From Schlesneria paludicola DSM 18645 (GTDB lineage: Bacteria; Planctomycetota; Planctomycetia; Planctomycetales; Planctomycetaceae), in assembly GCA_945862235.1 (NCBI GenBank), contig CAMAYU010000010.1, positions 1 through 64,000 on the forward strand: a stretch of 64,000 nt of DNA, given 5' to 3'. A program made the position numbers and the translations under genes. Of this stretch, positions 9,080 through 18,000 are shown piece after piece (the first letter of the stretch is position 1; each line of letters starts with the position of its first letter). The notes below the pieces were generated by a model. The model did no database searches, was not told the DNA's origin, and saw only the letters and a program-made list of their open reading frames with translations.

Positions 9080-9098
9080 GAGAGCCGCGTCGCTCGCA

Positions 9099-10841
9099 TC
9101 ATCGCGTCCAAGCCAGCCACCGCTCGAACAACCGTTTCACGAACGGAGTCAGTCGAGTCTTGTTGTACGCATCGCCGCACTTGCGGATCGCCTCGGCGAC
9201 GGTCGGATAGGGATGAATCACTGAGGCGAGGCGGCCGAGTCCGATGCGGTGCTTCATCGCGAGTACGATCTCACCGATCATCTCACCCGCGTGATCGGCG
9301 ACGATCGTTGCACCGACGATCCGATCGGTTCCCGACTTCACGAGAATCTTTACGAAGCCGTCGGTCGAGCCTTCCAAGATCGCTCGATCGACGTGGCGGA
9401 AGTCCTGCACGAACGCCCGCACTTCCATCCCCTGCTCTGCCGCCGCCCGCTCGGTCAGTCCGACATGCGCGACCTCGGGCGACGTGTAAGTACACCACGG
9501 GATCACGAGCGCACTCGCTTTGGCTCGACCGAAGAAGAGTGCGTTTTGAATGACGACCCGCGCCATGAAGTCGGCCGCGTGCGTGAACTTGAACGGCGAG
9601 CAAACGTCCCCCGCCGCGAAGATGCGCGGGTTTGTTGTTTGTAATCGGTCGTTGACGGCAACCCCCTTCGCTCGGTCGTACTCGATCCCGACCGCTTCCA
9701 GATTGAGGCCCTCAACATTCGGCGTCCGTCCCGCCGCGACGAGGATCTCATCGACCGTCACTTCGATCGTTTCACCGCCTTGCCGCACAACGAGCGTCTT
9801 TTGCGTTGTCCCCACGCTCCCCAGGGCGATGTCTTCCTGAGCGGGGCGGCGTAAGCCCCCCGGTTCTTTGCAAACAGGTTCCGTCCCAACGGCTTCTTGG
9901 CAAACCGCGGGCTGACGCCCAAGAGCCAGGGGGCGGACGCCACCCCGCTCAGAGGTCTCATCGATAGGGGTCTCGACTACAGTGGTCTCATCGAGGGTTG
10001 TGCTGTTTCGAGCTGCTTCGTCTTTCACTCTGGCGTCTGCCTGATCCGTGATCGCGCTTGTCACTCGTTCGACAACCGCGTCTAGCAACACACGCACGCC
10101 GTCTCTTTCGAGCGATGCTTGGACGAGCCGCGCAGCGGCCTCATCTTCGCGACCGAGCAACTGCTGCGACCGTTCAATCAAGGTCACTTCCGCACCGAGT
10201 CGCGCGAACGCCTGAGCCAACTCGCACCCGATCGGGCCTCCTCCGATGACAGCCAGACGCGGCGGTAGCTCCGTCAGATTAAAGACCGTTTCATTGGTGA
10301 GATACCCCGCCTCGGCGAGGCCCGGCGTGTCGGGACGACTCGCCCGCGCACCGGTCGCGATGACCGCCTGCTTGAACCGGAGTGTTTGGCCAGCGACCTC
10401 GATCGTGTCCGGCCCGGTGAAGCGTCCCTCACCAAGAAACACATCGACGCCCAAACTTTGAAACCGCGCGGCCGAATCGTTCGGAGCAATGTCGGCACGG
10501 AGACGACGCACACGCTCCATCACGCGCGGTAATTCGAGCGTTTCGAGTTTCGCACTCACTCCGATCTCGCCCGCCCGTCGGACGCTCGCCGCTGCTCGGG
10601 CCGCGCTGATGAGCGCCTTCGACGGGACACAACCGACATTCAAACAGTCGCCCCCCATCAGATCGCGTTCGATCAGCGCGACCTTCGCGCCGAGGCCCGC
10701 CGCGCCCGCAGCCGTCACCAGCCCAGCCGTTCCCGCTCCGATCACAACCAAGTTGTAGCGCGCGGCCGGAGTCGGATTGACCCACGTCGGCGGATGGACG
10801 TGATCGAGCAAGCGGGCGTTGTGTTCGTCGTGGGGCAGCAT
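9099..10841 (-). CDS. FAD-dependent pyridine nucleotide-disulfide oxidoreductase (mercuric reductase/dihydrolipoyl dehydrogenase-like)
   Basis: This 580-residue protein belongs to the class I flavin disulfide reductases. Visible are the N-terminal FAD-binding motif VVIGAGTAGLVTAAGAAGLG, the redox-active pair in GGDCLNVGCVPSK, a second dinucleotide site LAVIGGGPIGCELAQAFARLG, the FAD motif RIFAAGDVCSP, and a dimerisation domain ending in HPYPTVAEAIRKCGD. The usual length is 450-510. The excess is a segment of roughly 70-80 residues before TLVVRQGGETIEV, much of it encoded by a palindromic element (9837-9952). Substrate choice between mercury, lipoamide and others cannot be decided; no N-terminal heavy-metal domain or C-terminal vicinal Cys pair is seen. 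The ATG at 10841 has GAGG just upstream. Confidence 0.9.
   Translation of the reverse strand: MLPHDEHNARLLDHVHPPTWVNPTPAARYNLVVIGAGTAGLVTAAGAAGLGAKVALIERDLMGGDCLNVGCVPSKALISAARAAASVRRAGEIGVSAKLETLELPRVMERVRRLRADIAPNDSAARFQSLGVDVFLGEGRFTGPDTIEVAGQTLRFKQAVIATGARASRPDTPGLAEAGYLTNETVFNLTELPPRLAVIGGGPIGCELAQAFARLGAEVTLIERSQQLLGREDEAAARLVQASLERDGVRVLLDAVVERVTSAITDQADARVKDEAARNSTTLDETTVVETPIDETSERGGVRPLALGRQPAVCQEAVGTEPVCKEPGGLRRPAQEDIALGSVGTTQKTLVVRQGGETIEVTVDEILVAAGRTPNVEGLNLEAVGIEYDRAKGVAVNDRLQTTNPRIFAAGDVCSPFKFTHAADFMARVVIQNALFFGRAKASALVIPWCTYTSPEVAHVGLTERAAAEQGMEVRAFVQDFRHVDRAILEGSTDGFVKILVKSGTDRIVGATIVADHAGEMIGEIVLAMKHRIGLGRLASVIHPYPTVAEAIRKCGDAYNKTRLTPFVKRLFERWLAWTR
9837..9952. repeat. Palindromic element inside the flavin reductase gene
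   Basis: The element is bounded by CTGAGCGGGG at 9837 and its complement ending at 9952. It contains GGCGTAAGCCCCCCGGTTCT on one side and GGGCTGACGCCC on the other. Read on the minus strand it gives an in-frame Arg/Pro/Gly-rich segment (ERGGVRPLALGRQPA; EPGGLRRPAQED). The same family forms a perfect palindrome at 50361-50456. Confidence 0.75.
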
Positions 10842-10893
10842 CAATCCTCAAACCTCTCGGAAACTTGCGCGGACAGAAGTGAGACATTTTTCA

Positions 10894-10973
10894 GTTTAAC
10901 CGCGACCCTCTGGGGAGCGCGCTGGAGCGGGGCATCCCCAATCAGCGCGCTCCCCAGAGGGTCGCGGTTAAAC
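10894..10973. repeat. Perfect 30-base inverted repeat
   Basis: Arms at 10894-10923 and 10944-10973 are exact complements, starting GTTTAACCGCGACCCTCTGG, around a 20-base loop. It sits between two divergent genes, so it is not a terminator for either. It is most likely a member of a dispersed palindrome family. The rest of the 10842-11163 gap shows no gene. Confidence 0.8.
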
Positions 10974-11163
10974 ATCTCATTCCATACTGCGTGAGGTGGG
11001 AACAGCGGAGACGATGGCAACCACGACCGGCATCGGTCCCATGTCGCCAACATCTTTTGTAGGGTATGCCTCCGACTGGCCCGTGTCTGCTCTCTGATGT
11101 CCCCCCGGAATGAATCGGGCTGCTGGTCGCGAACTTCCCTGGCCCATCATCAAGGATTGCCTG

Positions 11164-12252
11164 ATGCCTGCGTTCGTTCGAGTTTCACTGATGATCGCTG
11201 CGATGCTGTTTCTGCCGCTGCGGGCTGGCACGGCGGGAGATTTCCCGCGCATCGCACTCGATGCCACCACGCGCGAACGGTGCCTGCTCGTTCTCCGCAT
11301 GGGTCTGCACGGCGAGGACTTTTGGCCTGCCATGCACGCGGCGGAAGGGCTGACGCTCGGCGGTCACGGTCGAGAAGTGATCGAGTTCTTGACGCCCAAG
11401 GCCCCGCATGAAACCGACGACCAGAAGCGGTGCGGCCTCGCACGGGAGATCGCTCGCGCCGGGGATCGTTCCACGATTCGCGTGATGCAAGACATCCTCG
11501 CCGGGGAGAACAGCTACGGACACACTCATGCGGCGGAGAGTCTGTTCAAAGTGTTTGAGATCGGCGATGGCCCGGCGATGCGGCGCGCGTTCGATCAGAC
11601 TGGCAACATGAAGTTGAAGCTGATGGCGACGGGAGCCTTGGCGCGTCGAGGCGACACAGCAGCGCTGCAATCTCTGCGTGAACTCTTGGCGACGGACTCG
11701 CCTGTTGACCGAAGCATCGCCGCATGGGTACTCGGTCAGATTGGAGACCGCAGTGACATCGAGCGATTGACCACACAAATGGCCCGCTGCCCGGATGCCT
11801 CAACCCGCGCGAGCTTTGAACACGCGCTGGCCATCATCGGCGATGAGGCCGGACTGAGGGCGCTCGAACGAAACTTGTCGAGCAGCGACGAGGCCATCCG
11901 CACTTACGCGGCGACATTTGCGGGAGACGCGCACGCCGTCGGCACGACGGCTCGTTTGAAGGCGATGTTGGAAGACCCGTTTACCGACGCCCGCATTCGC
12001 GCCGCTCAGTCGCTGCTAGTACTGGCTGGCCCGCACATCGTGCCGTTTGAGACGAAGGCCGATGTCGCCTTCCAAGAACTCAACGCGAAGTCCTGCTGGT
12101 TTCATCCCCGTGTCGCCATGTTCCCCGGTCATGTGACGGAAGGCCGACCGGCGATACGGCGAAAAATGGCTTTACGCCATTTCCGTGGGGGAGGCGGCTC
12201 GCGTCCCCCTTTATGTCATCACGGCTTGGGCAGACGAGCCGCCTGCAATTGA
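11164..12252 (+). CDS. Exported HEAT-repeat protein
   Basis: The ATG at 11164 (MPAFVRVSLMIAAMLFLPL) gives 362 residues with a signal peptide ending near AGTAG. Then come helical repeats of HEAT type, for example MRRAFDQTGNMKLKLMATGA, LLATDSPVDRSIAAWVLGQIG and LSSSDEAIRTYAATFAGDA. HEAT repeats bind proteins; no catalytic motif is seen. The last 40 or so residues lose repeat character (RPAIRRKMALRHFRGGGG) and are encoded by short palindromes, so the C-terminus has probably been replaced by repeat sequence or shifted. The next gene, an FGGY kinase, starts 35 bases later and may be co-transcribed. Confidence 0.75.
   Translation: MPAFVRVSLMIAAMLFLPLRAGTAGDFPRIALDATTRERCLLVLRMGLHGEDFWPAMHAAEGLTLGGHGREVIEFLTPKAPHETDDQKRCGLAREIARAGDRSTIRVMQDILAGENSYGHTHAAESLFKVFEIGDGPAMRRAFDQTGNMKLKLMATGALARRGDTAALQSLRELLATDSPVDRSIAAWVLGQIGDRSDIERLTTQMARCPDASTRASFEHALAIIGDEAGLRALERNLSSSDEAIRTYAATFAGDAHAVGTTARLKAMLEDPFTDARIRAAQSLLVLAGPHIVPFETKADVAFQELNAKSCWFHPRVAMFPGHVTEGRPAIRRKMALRHFRGGGGSRPPLCHHGLGRRAACN
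12192..12244. repeat. Small palindrome in the 3' end of the HEAT-repeat gene
   Basis: AGGCGGCTCG at 12192-12201 pairs with CGAGCCGCCT at 12235-12244. Just upstream, AAATGGC (12164) pairs with GCCATTT (12176). Both are translated in frame and form most of the gene's unusual C-terminal tail. Confidence 0.55.
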
Positions 12253-12287
12253 ATGAACGATGAAGCCCACAGACCGCGAGGAACACC

Positions 12288-13835
12288 ATGCCGATCATCA
12301 TCAGCGTTGACCTGGGAACGACCAAAATCACCAGCCTGGCGATGGACGCCGTGTCCGGCGAAGTACTCGCTGTCGCGACGGAGGTCAGCGAGGCGAACGT
12401 CACCCGCATCGAAGACCGACCGCGCGGACGGTCGGAATGGAACGCGCGGCGGATCGTCGAACATGGTCTCGGGTGTATGAAGTCGGTCGTCCAGAAACTC
12501 GGCCCGCGCGCGAGTGAAGTCGCGGGGATCGGCATGACCGGTCAGCAACATGGCGTCGTGCTGATCGACGCGCGCGGCGAACCCGCGTCACCCCTCATCA
12601 ACTGGCAGGATCGTCGCGCGTTGGATTTGGTGCCAAACTGTTCGATGACATGGCTCGATGCAGCGCGGGCTGCGGTCGGCGAGGACTCGTGGCAGACGAC
12701 GGGCTGCCGTCTGCAACCGGGCTTCATGGCGGTGACACTGTTTTGGTTGAAAGCTCATCAGTTGTTGCCTGCCAACGCGCGAGCCTGCTTCATCATGGAC
12801 TACTTCGGCTCAGTGTTGACCGACCAACCGCCGATCACCGAGCCATCGTGTGCGGGGAGCAGCGGCGTATTGGATGTCCGGACGCGGCAATGGTCCGAGG
12901 CGGCGATCATGGCCCTCGAACTCCCTCGCTCTCTCTTCCCCGAGATCCGTGAGGCCGACCAGCAGATCGGACAACTCACGCACGCCGCAGCATCCGCCAC
13001 GGGGCTACCCGCCGGGACACCCGTCTTCGCACCGATCGGGGATCATCAAGCCAGTTTCCTCGGCAGCGTGACGGATCGCCGCGCGAGTGTCCTCGTCAAT
13101 GTGGGCACGGGCGCTCAAGTGGCCGTCTTCACGGAAAGTGGAGTCGGATTCCAACCTCCCATCGAACTGCGGCCGTTCCCGTGTCGAGGCAACCTGATGT
13201 CGAACGTCGGCTTGGCGGGCGGTTGGTCGTATCAAGTCCTCGAACAGTTCTTCCGCAATGTCGGCGACAAGCTCATCGACGAAGCGCGGACCGTACCAAC
13301 CACGCCATTGGAGCCATCCGACCTTCACTCCCCTCGCCCCGGCCTTGCGGGGCGAGGGGCCGGGGGTGAGGGGGCTTCTGTTCGGCTCTCGGCCCCAGTC
13401 CGGAATGACAACGGGTCTCCTCCGCCGCTCTACGAACTCATGAACCGCCTCGCCGCAAACGTCGCTGCCGGTGCCGACGGCCTACGCTGCGAACCGCACT
13501 TCTCGGGCACGCGACTCGACCCGACCGTGCGCGGTTCGCTGACCGGTTTGACGCCCGGCAACTTCACCCCAGAACACCTCGCACGAGCCGTCTTGGAAGG
13601 GATGGCCCGCTCGCTGCATGACGGCTTCACGGCCATTCACAACATCACCGGCCACAAGCCCACCCAGCTCATTTCGGCGGGAAATGGCCTGCGAGAAAAC
13701 CGCCTCCTCGCCGAAATCGTCTCCCAATCCTTCGGCCTCCCACTGACTTTCACTCCTCACCGAGAAGAGGCCGCCTACGGCGCGGCCCGAATCGCTGCGG
13801 CCGGTTGCGGAGTGCCGCCGACCGGCGACGAGTGA
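12288..13835 (+). CDS. FGGY family carbohydrate kinase (sedoheptulokinase/xylulokinase-like)
   Basis: This 515-residue sugar kinase phosphorylates a pentulose or heptulose with ATP. The N-terminal ATPase motif is VDLGTTKITSLAMD; the FGGY signature region includes GIGMTGQQHGVVLID and PLINWQDRR. The second half has FAPIGDHQASFLGSV with the catalytic Asp, VNVGTGAQVAVF and QLISAGNGLRENRLLAEIVS. GMTGQQHG is close to sedoheptulokinases, so that substrate is favoured but not certain. About 30 residues around SPRPGLAGRGAGGEGASV come from a palindromic element read in frame; normal family sequence resumes at LYELMNRLAANVAAGADGL. The start has GAGGA upstream. Confidence 0.88.
   Translation: MPIIISVDLGTTKITSLAMDAVSGEVLAVATEVSEANVTRIEDRPRGRSEWNARRIVEHGLGCMKSVVQKLGPRASEVAGIGMTGQQHGVVLIDARGEPASPLINWQDRRALDLVPNCSMTWLDAARAAVGEDSWQTTGCRLQPGFMAVTLFWLKAHQLLPANARACFIMDYFGSVLTDQPPITEPSCAGSSGVLDVRTRQWSEAAIMALELPRSLFPEIREADQQIGQLTHAAASATGLPAGTPVFAPIGDHQASFLGSVTDRRASVLVNVGTGAQVAVFTESGVGFQPPIELRPFPCRGNLMSNVGLAGGWSYQVLEQFFRNVGDKLIDEARTVPTTPLEPSDLHSPRPGLAGRGAGGEGASVRLSAPVRNDNGSPPPLYELMNRLAANVAAGADGLRCEPHFSGTRLDPTVRGSLTGLTPGNFTPEHLARAVLEGMARSLHDGFTAIHNITGHKPTQLISAGNGLRENRLLAEIVSQSFGLPLTFTPHREEAAYGAARIAAAGCGVPPTGDE
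13323..13374. repeat. Palindromic element inside the FGGY kinase gene
   Basis: The core is an exact 11-base inverted repeat, CCCCTCGCCCC at 13330-13340 and its complement at 13349-13359, flanked by imperfect complements CACTC and GGGTGAGG. It resembles the element inside the PSCyt1 gene and is translated in frame. Confidence 0.7.
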
Positions 13836-14027
13836 GTGCTTCAAAGCGGTCGCCGCATGCTTCGCGCGAGGAACGCCGAGCATGAGGCCAACGTCCTTCG
13901 GTTCATCCGCAGTTTTGCGAGTGATTCCAGTTAGCCAGATGAAACCAATCCCATCCACGACCACTCGGCAAGCAATGCCTCGCTCACCTGCGGATGAACT
14001 GAGAATCCGTCAGCGACTGGCATCGGG

Positions 14028-14945
14028 CTACGGAACCACTTCGAACTTCTGCACTCGACGGCCGTTGACTTCGGCGACGAAGAGATTGCCTGCGGCGTCG
14101 AACGTCAGCATGTGAGGCAAATCGAATTCGCCGGGGGCGGTTCCTTTGCGGCCCCAACGCTGCTCGACTTCGCCCGTCGGAGTCAGCCGTAGCAGTTGCT
14201 GATCGCGGGCGTCGGCAACGTAGACTCGCCCCGACTTGTCCAGCGCCAAGCCATACGGCGCAAAGCCGGGCCAAGTTGCGAGCCACTTGCCGGCTTGATC
14301 AAACAGTTGAAGGCGATCGTTCTCGCGATCGCCCACCAACAAGCGGCCTTGTCGATCCATCACGATCGCATGGGGCGTGTTGAACTCACCTGCGGCTTTG
14401 CCGGGCTGGCCCCACGACAGAAGTAACTTGCCCGACGAGGAAAACTGCATGACGCGCGTGTTGCCATAACCGTCCGTGATGAAGAACTCGCCCATCGCAC
14501 CGAAGGCGATGTCGGTCGGTTTGTTGAATTGATCGTCGCCCGCCCCCGCTTTGCCGGTCCCGAGCGAAAGCAGCAGCTTGCCTGTGGGATCGTACTTGCA
14601 GACGCGATGCGTACCGACATCCGTCGTCCAGATGTTGTCGTCGCGATCAACACGCAGACCATGAGCCGATTTCACCAGGTCGTCGCCCCATGATCGCAAG
14701 TAGTTTCCTTGATCATCAAACACCAACAGCGGATGGGAGCCGCGATGGAAGACGATGATTTCGCCCTTCGCATTCACGGCCACCGCTGAGCACGCCCCCA
14801 AAGTCCAATCGCCGGGCAGCTTGAAGAAGTTGGCGACCGGACGCAGCTCATCAGCCGACGCGACGAGTGGGGCCAACCACACACACAGGCTCGCAATGAA
14901 ATGGGGCGCCAACCGGGCTCTTCGCGGGGATGGGGCGCACTTCAT
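14028..14945 (-). CDS. Secreted NHL-repeat protein
   Basis: This 305-residue exported propeller has a signal peptide (LAPHFIASLCVWLAPLVASA) and at least five NHL-type blades: GNYLRSWGDDLVKSAHGLRV, DNIWTTDVGTHRVCKYDPTG, EFFITDGYGNTRVMQFSSSG, GRLLVGDRENDRLQLFDQAG and GRVYVADARDQQLLRLTPTG. The blade pattern resembles peptidyl-alpha-hydroxyglycine alpha-amidating lyase propellers, but the amidating activity is not assumed. GGAG precedes the ATG. It lies downstream of the large PQQ-propeller gene on the same strand, about 110 bases away, and may share its transcript. Confidence 0.85.
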   Translation of the reverse strand: MKCAPSPRRARLAPHFIASLCVWLAPLVASADELRPVANFFKLPGDWTLGACSAVAVNAKGEIIVFHRGSHPLLVFDDQGNYLRSWGDDLVKSAHGLRVDRDDNIWTTDVGTHRVCKYDPTGKLLLSLGTGKAGAGDDQFNKPTDIAFGAMGEFFITDGYGNTRVMQFSSSGKLLLSWGQPGKAAGEFNTPHAIVMDRQGRLLVGDRENDRLQLFDQAGKWLATWPGFAPYGLALDKSGRVYVADARDQQLLRLTPTGEVEQRWGRKGTAPGEFDLPHMLTFDAAGNLFVAEVNGRRVQKFEVVP

Positions 14946-15056
14946 GGCAACTCCAAAGTAAAAGTAGAGGGCATTTCAAAACCGTAGCCCTCTCGCTCCG
15001 CGAAAGGTCAGGAGTCAGAGGTCACCTCTTCCTGATTCTTATCTCTTGTGAGACGG

Positions 15057-18000
15057 CTACTTGGCCTCAACGGGCGCATCCGTCGGGACGAGTCTCAGAC
15101 GCAGGTTGTACGACTTGAGTTCGATGGACGGTTCGCTCGCGTTGACTTGGACGCTGTGGAAGCCGCCGTATTGCGAGGGGGTGGTCGAATCGTGGAGCCG
15201 TTTGCCGGTCTGCTTGTGGAGCGCTTGGATGCTGAGTGTACCGTAGTTCAGGTTTCCTTTTTGTTTCCAACTGCGGGAGACGAACAGCATCACCGGCAAC
15301 GAGCGGAAGCGATCGACGACGAGATTTTGGTGCTTCACTTCCTGCTGCCACGCCAGTTTGCCATCGGCGCGGTTCCAAGCGGAGACGGTGCCGTGAACGC
15401 GCACTGACAACAGGCTTTCGCCGTAATGGTGACCGCCGCTGTTGTCAGGCGTGTTGACCACCAAATAGATGTGGTCGTCATCCGCGATGGCAAACGTTTC
15501 GCCCGGGCGGGGCTTCGGAGAATTGGCGGGGAGTTTTTCCAAAGGTGTGCGTCGTCCGGTGGCGACATCGATCCGTTCCAGCGCGCCATCCGGTGGCAAG
15601 ACGAGGATTTCCTCTTCGCCCAACGGTGAGGCCTGCGACAGCGCGGGGAACTCGACCTTCCAGCCTTCAGACTTCGTCACCGGATTGACCAATCGCAGCA
15701 CGGTCTTCGACTGATTGCCAAACAGCTTGCGAGTTTGCGTTGGCTCCAGCACCAGCAGTGAGTCGCCGCGTGTGAGCAGGGCACTCGTGACCAAGGTTCC
15801 CAGCCCGTCCACCTTCAGTGGCTGGCCATCCAGCGCGCGATAGGCCTGCGTCTTGGTGTGGTCTTGCGGCACGAGGAAGAGCGCGTTGTGAGTCCCCAAC
15901 ACCTGCGAGTATTGCGGCAACCCCTCTTTGCGCCAGAGTTCTTCACCGGTACGCGGGTCGAGAACCGTGATCGAACGGCGGCAGTACAGACACAGATAAT
16001 TCGGCTGCACCACCGCGAGTCTGCCGGTGAATTGAGCCGACTGCATCAGCGACATCTGCCGGCCAGAGTCGCGACTGGCGAGGAGCATCATTTGCGGCGG
16101 GGGGCGAGACGCCTGGCGCCACGACGGCCCGCCCTCACCCGCGCCATCCAAAGACTTGGACCAAAGCAGCCGCCGTTCTGTCGGCGAGAACAGTTGCAGC
16201 ACATCTCGATTCACGACCGCCACTTGATGACCCAGAAAATCGGTCGAGACGAACGACTCGCCCTGATTGCGTGATCCGCTGCGCAGGGGAGCGAGCCACG
16301 CGAATGAGCCGTCGAGCAGCGATTCAAACGCGAGACGCTGTTCTTGCGCGTGAACTTCGATCCCCAGTGACCCGAAGTACGGGAGTGGCGACGTGAGCGA
16401 GACCTCTTGATACGGCGGCATGTATTGCATGGTCCCTTGCACGATCTGCAACGGACGGTCATCCCACGGGCGGATCGGCAACCGTTTCGCTGCATCGAGT
16501 CCGCCGTCACGGTTCCATTCTTCGAGCAGCTTTGCGACGGTGCGGCCGTCGCTCAGCGTCACGTCGGCGAACTCGGTCGCCAAACGGCGACGGTAATGAG
16601 CGGCGTCGGCGGGCATTTGGAATTGATCCATCAACCGCGCGAGTCGCTCGACGGCGCGCGCGGCCACGGTGCGGTCGGCATCTTCGGCCCACTTCAACAG
16701 TTCAAGTTGGGCACCGCCAAAGTCGCCCGCAGTGGCGAGGTCGTCGATGATCGCGGCTCGCAGCGTCGCCGTGGCCGGATGGAAGGCGAGCAACCGCGCG
16801 AGTCTCATCGCGGAGGCTGATCGCGTCGTCGCGGTGTCTGGGGCGTTTGTGGCATCGCGATGTTCGCGCAAAGCCTCCGCCAGAACTGCTTCAATTTGGG
16901 AGTCGATTCGGGTTCGCTCCTCGTCGCGCGCGGCGGACCAGATATCGGAGAGTCGTCCGGAAATCCACGGGACTCGCTGAGTGGAGACCTGGCGGTCGTC
17001 GGTGCGAGTGATCACGGCCACGCTCGTGGTGAGATCGCTCAGAGACCAATAAACATCGAACGCCGCTGCGAACCGGCCCTCGGAGACATGCCGATCGGCA
17101 GTCAACTCTTGGACGAGGAGCTTCTCATCGGGGAGAGCAGCGATCTCGGCCAACTCCGTCAGCGCGGCAGCGTTGGATTTGAGATCGAGCCGGATGATCG
17201 CGGCGAGTGTTTCGACGAGCGCCGCGTGATGGCGGACTCGTTCGTCGTCGGTCAGGCTGTCTGTGGCGAGCGAACGCAGGAGCGGCAGTGCCGCCGCGTG
17301 ATGGCGGTTGAGCAGATGGACTTCGGACTCACGCAGCAGCGCCCACGGGTCGATCGGATTGATCGCCTTGCGGCGCTGAATCTCGGCGAGCAACGCTTCA
17401 CGCTGGCCAAATCCGACCGCGCCGAAGGGACCGACCGAGACCAGCTTGCCTCGGTGCATCGCCAAATTTCCGAGCGTGGGATGCTTGGACGGGACGTATG
17501 TTTGCGAGGCGGTCTTGCCGGTCTGGAGGTCGATCGTCCGCAGCTCACCGGTGCTGAGTGGAATGTAAAACTGATCGTCCACCGCGAGGCCGCGTCCCGA
17601 CGGACGAGCCTCGTCACCGAGCGGAACGGTCCAGAGCGGCTTGCCGGTGGCGAGGGCAAGTGCCCCGATCTCATGTCGTCCAACAAGGATCAAACGGTCA
17701 TCGAAAACTCCCGCCAGATAGAGCCACGCCTCTTTCGGCTTCTCCCACAGCTTCTTTCCGTTGAGCGCATTCAGCGCGAGGACGATCGACTCTTCCGGCG
17801 GCGTGTAGACGACAACACTTCCGGAAATGATCGGCGCTGACGGAGACCACTGCGACGCGAGGTCGCGCTGCTGAACGAAACGGGCCCCTGGGTCGCGATC
17901 CGCCGATGCATTCACCGGCTGAAAGCGGTGCGCCCAGAGGACGGATTGCCGCAACCGATCCACCGCCACAAGCCAACCGACCGTCGTCGGACAGATCACG

